A stretch of DNA of 14,609 bases from B33-G16 sp046498285 (GTDB lineage: Bacteria > Desulfobacterota > DSM-4660 > Desulfatiglandales > B25-G16), in the NCBI GenBank assembly GCA_046498285.1, contig JAWOBA010000087.1, positions 1 to 14,609 of the forward strand, read 5' to 3'. Below the pieces are notes generated by a model. It worked only from the letters and a program-made list of their open reading frames with translations. It did not search any database and had not been told where the DNA came from. This document shows positions 7,262 to 14,496 of this stretch, piece after piece. A program made the position numbers and the translations under genes. Positions within the stretch are counted from its first letter, which is position 1. Every line of letters begins with the position of its first letter.

Positions 7262-7939
7262 ATGATAATTGACACGAAGAAATCAATCACTGGTCGTCCC
7301 TTCTTCTGTTCATGGAGCGGAGGTAAAGACTCGTGTCTCGCTCTGTATCACACCATCCAGAACGGCGGGAATCCCCACTCTCTTCTCACGATTCTATCGG
7401 AAGATGGCATAACCTCTCGGTCTCACGCACTGCCCAAAACATTGATTGAGGAACAGGCTAAAAGCTTGGGTTTAAAGCCCGTTTTTCGTTCAGCCTCATG
7501 GGAGCAATACGAAGTGGCATTCATTTCGGCCCTTCACGAGTTCAAGAAGTCTGGAATCGAAGTGGGCGTATTCGGGGATATTGATGTGGACTCGCACCGT
7601 GAATGGGTTAAACGCGTGTGTGGTGTTGCGGGGATCGTACCGGTTCATCCCCTCTGGAAACGAGATCGGCGGGAACTGCTGAAAGAATTCATCGATCTCG
7701 GATTCAAAGCCCAAATTGTCGCCATCAATGAACAGGAGGTAGAAAAGAATTTCCTGGGAAAGACTATACAGGCGCAGACAATTACTGAAATGGAGGAAGC
7801 CGGAATTGATCCGTCCGGAGAGTTGGGTGAGTACCATACCGTCGTCACGGACGGCCCCATGTTTTCCTCGAAAGTTGAGATCAAGACATTGCGTCAAGAG
7901 CACCACGAGGGTTACTGGTTTTTGAAGGTGGATTTGTAA
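7262..7939 (+). CDS. Dph6-related ATP-pyrophosphatase (MJ0570/diphthine-ammonia-ligase family)
   Basis: A 225-residue cytoplasmic protein of family length. The N-terminus carries the PP-loop SGGKDS (residues 19-24) that binds ATP pyrophosphate in the adenine nucleotide alpha hydrolase superfamily. Further family signatures are EVGVFGDID (98-106), PVHPLWKRDR (125-134), LGFKAQIVAIN and the C-terminal GELGEYHTVVTDGPMF (184-199). Eukaryotic and archaeal Dph6 amidates diphthine on elongation factor 2. Bacteria do not make diphthamide, so the bacterial substrate is unknown and the label diphthine-ammonia ligase should not be taken literally. The Shine-Dalgarno is GGAG within CCCGGAGAAAACACA before the ATG. 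By eye the codons are more GC-rich than those of neighbouring genes. The gene stands alone between element copies 1 and 2, a setting that suggests acquisition or rearrangement. Confidence 0.9.
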   Translation: MIIDTKKSITGRPFFCSWSGGKDSCLALYHTIQNGGNPHSLLTILSEDGITSRSHALPKTLIEEQAKSLGLKPVFRSASWEQYEVAFISALHEFKKSGIEVGVFGDIDVDSHREWVKRVCGVAGIVPVHPLWKRDRRELLKEFIDLGFKAQIVAINEQEVEKNFLGKTIQAQTITEMEEAGIDPSGELGEYHTVVTDGPMFSSKVEIKTLRQEHHEGYWFLKVDL

Positions 7940-8000
7940 GACCAATTGAAACGGCCAATCAGTTAGCCGGGGGCCTAACCCCCAGCCCCCACAACACCCA

Positions 8001-8316
8001 GAGACCTTTGAAAAACCCGGCGATTTTCACCCTCCTCAAAAAGACGATGGACTTTTTTGAAGTGACTGGTGGCTTCCGGCTCGACTCCGTCCTGGAGGGG
8101 ACTCCGCCCCGGAAGGTAGAGCCTCCCGCTCGGAGAGAAGGGTGCTGTCTTTTCGCAATGTATCAGTGGGGGAACCCGCAGGCCCCGATTTATCGGGGCA
8201 ATGCGGATAGAGCAAAACTCCCCCATGGATACGTTGCTGAAAAGACCAGCCCGGGAGCCTTGGAACTGAAAAAAAGTCCATTGTCTTTAGATCAAGAGGG
8301 GTTATGCAAAGGTCTC
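8001..8316 (+). mobile_element. MITE-like inverted-terminal-repeat element, copy 2 (316 bp)
   Basis: It starts GAGACCTTTGAAAAACCCGG and ends ATGCAAAGGTCTC, in the same orientation as copy 1. The inner inverted arms are AAAAAGACGATGGACTTTTTT near 8037-8057 and AAAAAAAGTCCATTGTCTTT near 8269-8288, so the strand can fold into a long interrupted hairpin. It is longer than copy 1 by an interior stretch including a perfect palindrome CCCCGAT-TT-ATCGGGG at 8183-8198. A long ORF runs through it by chance, but it reads repeat sequence and has no protein-like content. The right end is 16 bp from the start codon of the pentahaem cytochrome gene. No clear target duplication is seen. Confidence 0.78.
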
Positions 8317-8332
8317 AAAACACGAGGATCGT

Positions 8333-8968
8333 ATGGAGGCTGATTCAAAAAAGCCTAATAGGCTTAAGATAAATGGGTGGATATTTTTCTTAGTCGGTTT
8401 AATTGCAGCCCTCATTGTTGGATGGATTGTATTCCCTCTCGTTCTTTATTCTGAAAAGAGTCAGCCACTGAACTTTTCTCATGCAAGCCATGGCCCGGAA
8501 TCGGATGCTGGAATGGAATGTGAAGACTGCCATTTCTTTTATGAAGACGGAACCTTTTCTGGAATACCTGGAATTGAAAAGTGTATGGAATGCCATGAAG
8601 ATCCAGAATTCCCTTTAGGCAAAGACCCTGAAGAGGTAAAGCTTTTTACTGATTATATTGTGCCACAAAAGGAGATTCCCTGGCATAGTTATTCCCGCCA
8701 GCCAGATTGTGTATATTTCCCTCACATTGCTCATATCAAAAACGCTAACATTACATGCCAGGTATGCCATGGAGATGTTGCTTCAAGAAAGTCTCCACCT
8801 CCCTATAAGGTTAATAGACTGACCACGTATAGTATCGATATTTGGGGAAGAAATATTCTTGGATACAAAAAAAATACCTGGGATACAATGAAAATGGATG
8901 ATTGCGCCGATTGCCATAAGCGAGAAGGAAAAGATAACAACAACGCCTGTTTCGTGTGTCATAAGTAA
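8333..8968 (+). CDS. qrcA: Membrane-anchored pentahaem cytochrome c, QrcA-like subunit
   Basis: A 211-residue protein with one N-terminal transmembrane anchor (about residues 15-38, INGWIFFLVGLIAALIVGW) and no cleavage-type signal, so the rest faces the periplasm. Five CXXCH haem motifs lie at residues 63-67, 84-88, 142-146, 191-195 and 206-210. Candidate distal histidines include H50, H53, H118, H131 and H134. The layout resembles cytochrome c7/c3-type folds, and the QrcA/ActA subunits of quinone reductase and alternative complex III. From memory Desulfovibrio QrcA has six haems and Rhodothermus ActA five, so the haem count here is ActA-like. The Shine-Dalgarno is GAGGA in the 16 bp between element copy 2 and ATG 8333. 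It would exchange electrons with soluble periplasmic cytochromes. The symbol rests on the gene order with the next three genes. Confidence 0.82.
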   Translation: MEADSKKPNRLKINGWIFFLVGLIAALIVGWIVFPLVLYSEKSQPLNFSHASHGPESDAGMECEDCHFFYEDGTFSGIPGIEKCMECHEDPEFPLGKDPEEVKLFTDYIVPQKEIPWHSYSRQPDCVYFPHIAHIKNANITCQVCHGDVASRKSPPPYKVNRLTTYSIDIWGRNILGYKKNTWDTMKMDDCADCHKREGKDNNNACFVCHK

Positions 8969-9087
8969 GGAATACCTATTGAGCCACAGATTTATACAGA
9001 CAGGTTTAAACACCGGGATAATAAAAAAAATATCACCGGTAATCAGTGTATATCCATGGCTGAGGTATTACAATAAGGGTAAACAAA

Positions 9088-11496
9088 ATGGAATTTAGCC
9101 GAAGGAATTTTATTAAGTTTATTGCAGGAGGAGTAGGCGGGACCTTATTATCCCCGCTTCCCTGGAAACTGATAGATGATATTGCCATATGGACCCAGAA
9201 TTGGTCATGGGTACCAGTGCCAGAGAGAGGAAAATTTTCGCATATAAACACGGTTTGTACGCTCTGTACTGGTGCATGCGGAATTCAGGTCAGAAAGGTC
9301 GGCAACAGGGCGGTTAAAATAGAGGGCAGAAGTGATTATCCAGTCAATCACGGGGCACTGTGTCCACTTGGAATGGCAGGTCTTCAGGTTCTATACAATG
9401 AAGGAGTACGGTGGAAGGCACCAATGAAAAGGGTGGGCCCACGAGGGACTCAGGAATGGAAAGAGATCTCCTGGGATGAGGCTATAGACACATTGGCTGA
9501 CAGAATAAAAGGATTAAGAGATAAAGGAGTACCAGAAAAAGTGGCAGCTATTGATGGGAATGAGTCTCGTTCTACTACGGCCCTTCTCATTAAAAGGCTG
9601 CTCAATGCTATTGGTAGCCCAAATTACATAGCTTTGCCACAACAAGAAGATACCCATACTATGGTAAATTTCCTTATGCAGGGGATAGAAGCTCCTTTGG
9701 TGTTTGATTTGGAAAATGCCGATTTTATTTTAAGCTTTGGATGTGGGCTTTTAGATGGATGGGGCGCCCCTGGCAGGATGTTGAATGCTTGGATGCACTG
9801 GGCCAATGATGAACAAAGCCATAAAGCATATATAGTGCAGGTTGATCCACGAGCCTCAAATACTGCATCAAAGGCCGACCGCTGGCTAGCTCCATTTCCA
9901 GGAACAGAGGCAGCACTTGCACTTGGAATGGCTCATGTAATCATTAAGGAAAAACTATACAGCAAAGAATTTATTGAAAATCACAGCTTTGGTTTTTATG
10001 ATTGGTCTGATGAAAAGGGGCTGACACATAGGGGATTTTCAGCAATGGTTTTAGGGAAGTACTCACCCGAGCATGTAGAAAGTATCACAGGGATAAAGAA
10101 GCAGTCAATTATTGAGATAGCCAGAAAGTTTGCCTTAGCGCATGCCCCTGTTGCCCTTGCTGGAAGAGAGAAAGGATCACTTCCCGGCAGCTTGTATGAA
10201 TTTATGGCTGTTCATACACTGAATGCATTGAAAGGAAGAATCAATAAACCAGGAGGACCTCTCATCATGGAGGATGTTCCTTTGGGCTCCTGGGTAAATG
10301 AAAAATATGATTCAGTAGCCAAAGGTGGTCTTACAAACGAAAGAATAGACCGTGCTGGAACACTACAGTATCCATTTACCAGGAGCCTTATCCATAAGTT
10401 TACAGAAGCGATAAATAATGGCTCTACTTCCCCTATTGATACACTTTTGTTGTATTCTGCAAATCCTGCTTATACTGTTCCGGACAACCAGAGTTTTATA
10501 ACGGCAATGAAAAAAATACCATTTATCGTGAGTTTTTCTCCTTTTATGGATGAAACCTCTTTAATGGCGGATCTAATTTTACCTGATCATAGCCATCTTG
10601 AAAAGATGACTGATATTGTACCAACTGGGAGCCAATATCCTCTTTATGCACTTTCTCAGCCGGTGGTAAAACCATTGTATAGCACCAGGCACAGCGGAGA
10701 TGTTATTATATCTCTGGCAAGAAAAGTAGGAGGAACGGTTGATGGATCTTTTCAGTGGGCTAATTTTGAAGAGGCCTTAAAGGAAAGGGTAAGCGGGCTT
10801 TATGATTCAGGGAATGAGAAGGTTTCGTGGAAGGATATCAAGGAGAGGGGATATTGGCATGTTCCATCACATTCCCTTGGTAAATGGGCGGATATATTCA
10901 AAACACCGAGTAAAAAATTTGAATTTTTCTCCACTGAGATCGAGGTGGCTATTAGGGCCTATTCAAAGGGCGGCGGTATCTCTGGCCGGGAAGAAAGATC
11001 ATTTGATGATTCATTATCAGGTTTAGGCATCAGCTCCAAGGGGGATGAGATTTATATGCCCCACTACGAAGCTATACAATCAAACGGAGATACCAATGAG
11101 TATCCATTGCTCCTTTTCCCTATTGCATTTATAAACCTGGCCAGCGGATGGATAGGAAATCCACCATTTTTAAATAAAACCCTCTTTGATCATCAACTTA
11201 AAGGCAACGATCTCTTTGTGGAGGTTAATCCAAAAACAGCAGCGAAATATGGCTTGGCAGAGGGTTGTCGGGCAAGGTTGGGATCCCCTAAGGGAGAGTT
11301 ATTAGTGAGAATTCATCTTTTTGATGGGGCTATGCCTGGCATTATCTTTATCCCTTTTGGTCTTGGACATACCGCTTATGATAAGTATCTTAAGGGAAAA
11401 GGCGTCAATCCAAATGAGATAATTGACCCAATTGACGATCCTTTAAGCGGGCAACCTATATGGTGGAAAACAAGGGTTAAGGTAATCAAGGTATAA
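9088..11496 (+). CDS. qrcB: Molybdopterin-oxidoreductase-like subunit, QrcB-like
   Basis: An 802-residue protein of the DMSO-reductase (molybdopterin oxidoreductase) superfamily. The N-terminus has a twin-arginine motif SRRNFIKF followed by a hydrophobic stretch and then SPLPWKLIDDIAIWTQNW, a segment remembered as typical of QrcB. A [4Fe-4S] site is complete: C57-x2-C60-x3-C64-x27-C92. The molybdopterin domains follow (ISWDEAIDTLADRI, PLVFDLENADFILSFGCG, QVDPRASNTASKADRW), and a C-terminal dinucleotide-binding barrel lies near residues 675-800 (FVEVNPKTAAKYGLAEG). In the region where catalytic enzymes place a Cys, Ser or SeCys metal ligand, the sequence reads ALPQQEDTHT with none of these. 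This agrees with reports that Qrc contains no molybdenum. It is predicted to be Tat-exported to the periplasmic face. The Shine-Dalgarno is weak (AAGGG). The gap after qrcA is 119 bp. Confidence 0.87.
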   Translation: MEFSRRNFIKFIAGGVGGTLLSPLPWKLIDDIAIWTQNWSWVPVPERGKFSHINTVCTLCTGACGIQVRKVGNRAVKIEGRSDYPVNHGALCPLGMAGLQVLYNEGVRWKAPMKRVGPRGTQEWKEISWDEAIDTLADRIKGLRDKGVPEKVAAIDGNESRSTTALLIKRLLNAIGSPNYIALPQQEDTHTMVNFLMQGIEAPLVFDLENADFILSFGCGLLDGWGAPGRMLNAWMHWANDEQSHKAYIVQVDPRASNTASKADRWLAPFPGTEAALALGMAHVIIKEKLYSKEFIENHSFGFYDWSDEKGLTHRGFSAMVLGKYSPEHVESITGIKKQSIIEIARKFALAHAPVALAGREKGSLPGSLYEFMAVHTLNALKGRINKPGGPLIMEDVPLGSWVNEKYDSVAKGGLTNERIDRAGTLQYPFTRSLIHKFTEAINNGSTSPIDTLLLYSANPAYTVPDNQSFITAMKKIPFIVSFSPFMDETSLMADLILPDHSHLEKMTDIVPTGSQYPLYALSQPVVKPLYSTRHSGDVIISLARKVGGTVDGSFQWANFEEALKERVSGLYDSGNEKVSWKDIKERGYWHVPSHSLGKWADIFKTPSKKFEFFSTEIEVAIRAYSKGGGISGREERSFDDSLSGLGISSKGDEIYMPHYEAIQSNGDTNEYPLLLFPIAFINLASGWIGNPPFLNKTLFDHQLKGNDLFVEVNPKTAAKYGLAEGCRARLGSPKGELLVRIHLFDGAMPGIIFIPFGLGHTAYDKYLKGKGVNPNEIIDPIDDPLSGQPIWWKTRVKVIKV

Positions 11497-11520
11497 CATT
11501 CTTTACGCAAAGAAAAGGCT

Positions 11521-12279
11521 ATGAAAAAGGAAGAGAATAGTAAAGCTAATAGATACGGGATGGTTATTGATTTAGACAAATGCACTGGCTGTGGTTTATG
11601 CACTGTGGCCTGCGCCTCTGAAAATAATATCTCTGTATTATATGATGAATCCGATAAGACAAGGAACATAGCCTGGCTTCAGATTTCCATGATAACGAAT
11701 GGAAAAGAGTTTCCAAATACTGAAGTCGTGTATATACCTAGACCTTGTATGCAGTGTGACAATCCACCATGTGTTTCAGTGTGTCCACCAACAGCAACCA
11801 GAAAGGATCCAAACACTGGAATAATCAGTCAGATATATACACGGTGTGTCGGCTGTAGATACTGTATGGCTGCATGTCCCTATCATGCTCGAACCTTTAA
11901 CTGGTTTGATCCCTCTTTCCCTGAAGGCATGGATAGATACCTCTCTCCAGAGGTTTCCCCACGGATGAGAGGAGTAGTAGAAAAGTGTACATTTTGCCAC
12001 CATAGACTTATGAGGGCCAAGTCTAGGGCATATGCAGAGGGGAGAAAAGAGCTGAAAGAAGATGAATATATTCCTGCTTGTGCAGAGGCCTGTCCTACGC
12101 AGGCCATAACCTTTGGTGACCTTAATAACCCTAAGCATAAGGTTTCTCAACTTATAAAGAGCCCGCATGCCTTCAGACTGCTGGAAAGGCTTGGCACCGA
12201 ACCCAAGGTATATTATATGAGTACAAAGAATTGGGTGAGACGCATGGCAGACAATTATGTAACAAAGGAACGGACGTAG
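11521..12279 (+). CDS. qrcC: Four-cluster ferredoxin-type iron-sulfur subunit, QrcC-like
   Basis: A 252-residue NrfC/DmsB/PsrB-type protein with sixteen cysteines in four clusters: 21/24/27/31 (CTGCGLCTVAC), 76/79/84/88 (CMQCDNPPCVSVC), 109/112/115/119 (CVGCRYCMAAC), and 156/159 with 187/191 (CTFC and CAEAC). These predict four [4Fe-4S] clusters forming an electron wire between the catalytic-like subunit and the membrane subunit. It has no signal peptide or Tat motif, so export would be by hitchhiking with the Tat-bearing partner, as is usual for this family. It starts 24 bp after the QrcB-like gene, which implies co-transcription. A weak Shine-Dalgarno (AAAAGG) precedes the ATG. In alternative complex III this unit is fused to the molybdopterin-like protein; here it is separate, as in Qrc. 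Confidence 0.88.
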   Translation: MKKEENSKANRYGMVIDLDKCTGCGLCTVACASENNISVLYDESDKTRNIAWLQISMITNGKEFPNTEVVYIPRPCMQCDNPPCVSVCPPTATRKDPNTGIISQIYTRCVGCRYCMAACPYHARTFNWFDPSFPEGMDRYLSPEVSPRMRGVVEKCTFCHHRLMRAKSRAYAEGRKELKEDEYIPACAEACPTQAITFGDLNNPKHKVSQLIKSPHAFRLLERLGTEPKVYYMSTKNWVRRMADNYVTKERT

Positions 12280-12490
12280 TTGCCGCCGCTCCCATCCAAC
12301 TCGTATTTCGGGGCATTTAAGACAGGTGGCGGCTAGCACAATTGGAGTAATGAAGGAGGATATATCCGGTTTGAGCTACAATCAGTAATGTATTATTCCT
12401 TCATCAATTAGGTTGGCATGACAAGCAGAAAAAGAAAGCATTATGTTTTTCATGTTCTAGAATTTTGTTATCATTGCTGGGAGCGTAATA

Positions 12491-13789
12491 ATGGATTTGG
12501 CTTTAATCCCTAACGGCGTGCAAAGATGTTCATTAAAGAAATTCTTGCCATGGCTGATTTTATGGATGGCTCTTATTGCCTGGGGCTTGATTTCGGCCTT
12601 TTTATGTTTTTTTAAAGGCCTGAACCAGACGAATATGAACCATTACTTTGCATTTGGTCTGTGGATTGTATTTGATCTCTCCTTGATTGCCCTTGGTGCA
12701 GGTGCATTTTTTACGGGCTTCTTGACCCACATCATTGGCGAAATTTTCATCTATCCCTTCCGCGAAAACCTGAAGGCTATTGTCAATGCAGCTGTTGTTA
12801 TCGGGTTCATTTGTTACTCATCTGCCATTGCACTGCTTGGGGTAGATATTGGGCAGCCACTAAGGGGCTGGTTCATTTTCTGGCATGCAAATGTCCATTC
12901 AATGTTGACCGAGGTCTCTTTTTGTATCACTGCGTATCTTGGTGTATTGACCATTGAATATCTCCCTGTGATATTGTCTAATAGAAAACTAAAGGAAATA
13001 CCAGAGATTGATATCTTTGGTGATACACTTCATCATATAATTGCCTTGTTTGCTGCTGTGGGCACATTTCTTTCTTTTTTTCATCAAGGTTCATTGGGAG
13101 GGATGTTTGGTGTGCTGTTTGGTCGCCCTTTTGCCTTTAGAGAAGGCTTTTTTATATGGCCGTGGACCTTCTTTTTATTTATACATTCCTCTATTGCTGC
13201 AGGTCCATCTTTTACCTTGCTCTGTGTATGGATAGCGCAAAAGGTAACAAAAAAAGAATTGGTTAAGAGGAGTGTTTTTATCTTGTTGGGCAAGATTTCA
13301 GGCTGGCTTCTTGCAACCTATATTGTTCTCAAGATTGTGGATACAATTGTCTGGGCCTATGGAGTTGTCCCCAGGTCCGGGATGTCATTTATGGATTTTT
13401 ATCAAGGGACCTATGGGATCTGGCTTATTATTGCCGAGATAGGGATCTTTGGCATCATTCCAGCAATTATTCTGATAACCCCGCGGTTTAGAGAGAAGAA
13501 CGATCTTCTTATCATAGGCGCCTTGATGAATGTTATCGGTATTGTTATTAATAGGTTTGTATTTAGTATTCAGACCCTTTCCATACCAGTTATGCCATTT
13601 GACACATTTATGAGTTATTTTCCAACCTGGCAGGAGTGGGGGATTGCACTCGGGGCCATTGGCTATGGAATACTTTTATTTTCCTTATCGTATAGATATT
13701 TGCCCCTGTTTCCGCAGGAGGCGGAAATGAACCCAGTTGAGGTTTTTGGTAGAGTGGTGACAGATTCCGGGGCTATCAAAAGGAGCTGA
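12491..13789 (+). CDS. qrcD: NrfD/PsrC-type integral membrane quinone-interacting subunit, QrcD-like
   Basis: A 432-residue membrane protein with about ten transmembrane helices (near residues 19-41, 51-79, 95-118, 131-162, 178-210, 221-250, 262-288, 308-330, 337-360 and 382-405). This is the ten-helix form of the NrfD family found in Qrc and alternative complex III rather than the eight-helix PsrC form. Conserved-looking polar features inside helices include H131, H135, E141, H181-H182 and H232, candidates for the quinone site or proton path. The frame upstream of ATG 12491 is closed by a TAG 33 bp before it, and GGGAG precedes the start, so the start is supported. A 211-bp gap separates it from the iron-sulfur gene, unusually long for the operon. 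It would anchor the complex and react with menaquinone or menaquinol. Confidence 0.88.
   Translation: MDLALIPNGVQRCSLKKFLPWLILWMALIAWGLISAFLCFFKGLNQTNMNHYFAFGLWIVFDLSLIALGAGAFFTGFLTHIIGEIFIYPFRENLKAIVNAAVVIGFICYSSAIALLGVDIGQPLRGWFIFWHANVHSMLTEVSFCITAYLGVLTIEYLPVILSNRKLKEIPEIDIFGDTLHHIIALFAAVGTFLSFFHQGSLGGMFGVLFGRPFAFREGFFIWPWTFFLFIHSSIAAGPSFTLLCVWIAQKVTKKELVKRSVFILLGKISGWLLATYIVLKIVDTIVWAYGVVPRSGMSFMDFYQGTYGIWLIIAEIGIFGIIPAIILITPRFREKNDLLIIGALMNVIGIVINRFVFSIQTLSIPVMPFDTFMSYFPTWQEWGIALGAIGYGILLFSLSYRYLPLFPQEAEMNPVEVFGRVVTDSGAIKRS
13778..13785 (+). promoter_or_regulatory. Shine-Dalgarno of the small membrane ORF, inside the end of the NrfD gene
   Basis: AAAAGGAG lies in the last codons of the upstream gene, five bases before ATG 13791. 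With stop and start separated by one base this implies translational coupling, and it is the best evidence that the short ORF at 13791 is a real gene. Confidence 0.6.
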
Positions 13790-13790
13790 T

Positions 13791-13979
13791 ATGTTCCCTT
13801 TTTGTTTTGAGTGGGCATGGGATGCTGGACATCTTATATTTATGGGACTTCTGTATGCTGTCCTTGGCGCCATCTCTTTGGGCCTCCTGTATGCCTTTGT
13901 CATGACATGGCTCAAGGTTACGGGGCGGGATAGGCTATTTGATCGTTTATGGATTAGATTTCCGATTACTCTCTGGTAA
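13791..13979 (+). CDS. One-helix small membrane protein, last gene of the qrc-like operon
   Basis: A 62-residue ORF that begins one base after the QrcD-like stop codon and has a strong Shine-Dalgarno overlapping the end of that gene. It reads MFPFCFEWAWDAGHLIFMG and then a long hydrophobic helix (about residues 16-42, LIFMGLLYAVLGAISLGLLYAF), followed by a basic cytoplasmic-type tail (TWLKVTGRDRLFDRLW). No named family is recognised. Accessory one-helix subunits occur in alternative complex III, and the tight coupling suggests this is a subunit or assembly partner of the complex. It stops 25 bp before element copy 3, so its last residues could derive from a truncation caused by insertion; this cannot be decided from one sequence. 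Confidence 0.65.
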   Translation: MFPFCFEWAWDAGHLIFMGLLYAVLGAISLGLLYAFVMTWLKVTGRDRLFDRLWIRFPITLW

Positions 13980-14004
13980 ATCTTATACGTATCTGATTTC
14001 TATT

Positions 14005-14420
14005 GAGACCTTTGAAAAACCTGGCGATTTCCAGAATTCCACGTTGTTTAAAATAGATCACAAAGCCACAAGGTACACACAGCAAGGACTGTCCCTTAGG
14101 CGAAAACATGTATGTCCGGCGTTTAACCCGCCGGACATAAAATATTTACTTTGTGTTCTTTGCGTCTTCGTGGTTTACCCAGTTCAATCCCGAAGGGCTA
14201 TTTAACCGGGGTTCAAAAAAGGGAATACGTCAACGAAGTCAACAATGTCCCTGAGATCCCGATTTACCGGGGCAATGCGGAGAGGCCAAAATTTATCTCT
14301 GGCGGGCTCCCCCATGGATACGTTGCTGAAAAGACCAACCCGGGAGCCTCGGCCTCCGGCCCGGAGGGAACTGAAAAAAGTCCATCGTCTTTAGATCAAG
14401 AGGGGTTATACAAAGGCCTC
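14005..14420 (+). mobile_element. MITE-like element, copy 3 (416 bp, mosaic)
   Basis: The left terminus GAGACCTTTGAAAAACC and right terminus TATACAAAGGCCTC match copies 1 and 2 in the same orientation, with single changes. The right half (about 14253-14420) is homologous to copy 2, including the near-palindrome at CCCGATTTACCGGG and the block CCCATGGATACGTTGCTGAA, and to copy 1 (CTCGGCCTCCGGCCCGGAGG). After the first 27 bases the left half is different sequence. The inner left arm that pairs with AAAAAGTCCATCGTC is missing, replaced by a nested inverted repeat. Predicted ORFs through it are judged non-coding. Confidence 0.7.
14057..14174. repeat. Nested imperfect inverted repeat with central hairpin
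   Basis: The left arm at 14057-14085 (starting ATCACAAAGCCACAAGG) and the right arm at 14146-14174 (ending GCGTCTTCGTGGT) are inverted copies matching at 21 of 29 positions by hand alignment. Between them is a perfect 11-bp stem, TATGTCCGGCG at 14111-14121 and CGCCGGACATA at 14129-14139, with a 7-base loop. The right arm read on the minus strand begins ACCACGAAGACGCAAAG, a string remembered from dispersed intergenic repeats of many bacterial genomes. It lies wholly inside element copy 3. The hairpin has no T-run after it, so it is not called a terminator. Confidence 0.6.
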
Positions 14421-14496
14421 ACTATAATGATCGAGGTTTTCCCTGGCTTGCACATCTCTTGGTTGCATCTTCAGCTTACGTTTCCCAAAGTCAAGC

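Noticed and set aside
7963..7983. Possible terminator hairpin after the Dph6-type gene (GGGGG-CCTAA-CCCCC, or GTTAG..CTAAC)
   Set aside because: The stem is short, alternatives compete, and there is no T-run downstream, so it cannot be supported as an intrinsic terminator.
8008..8343. A 111-codon plus-strand ORF and minus-strand ORFs running through element copy 2
   Set aside because: They read repeat sequence shared with copies 1 and 3, including palindromes, and have no protein-like composition; the plus-strand frame overlaps the start of the cytochrome gene.
6762..14420. Could the three repeats be a CRISPR array?
   Set aside because: Units are 223-416 bp, have inverted ends and are separated by whole genes, which does not fit short regularly spaced repeats.
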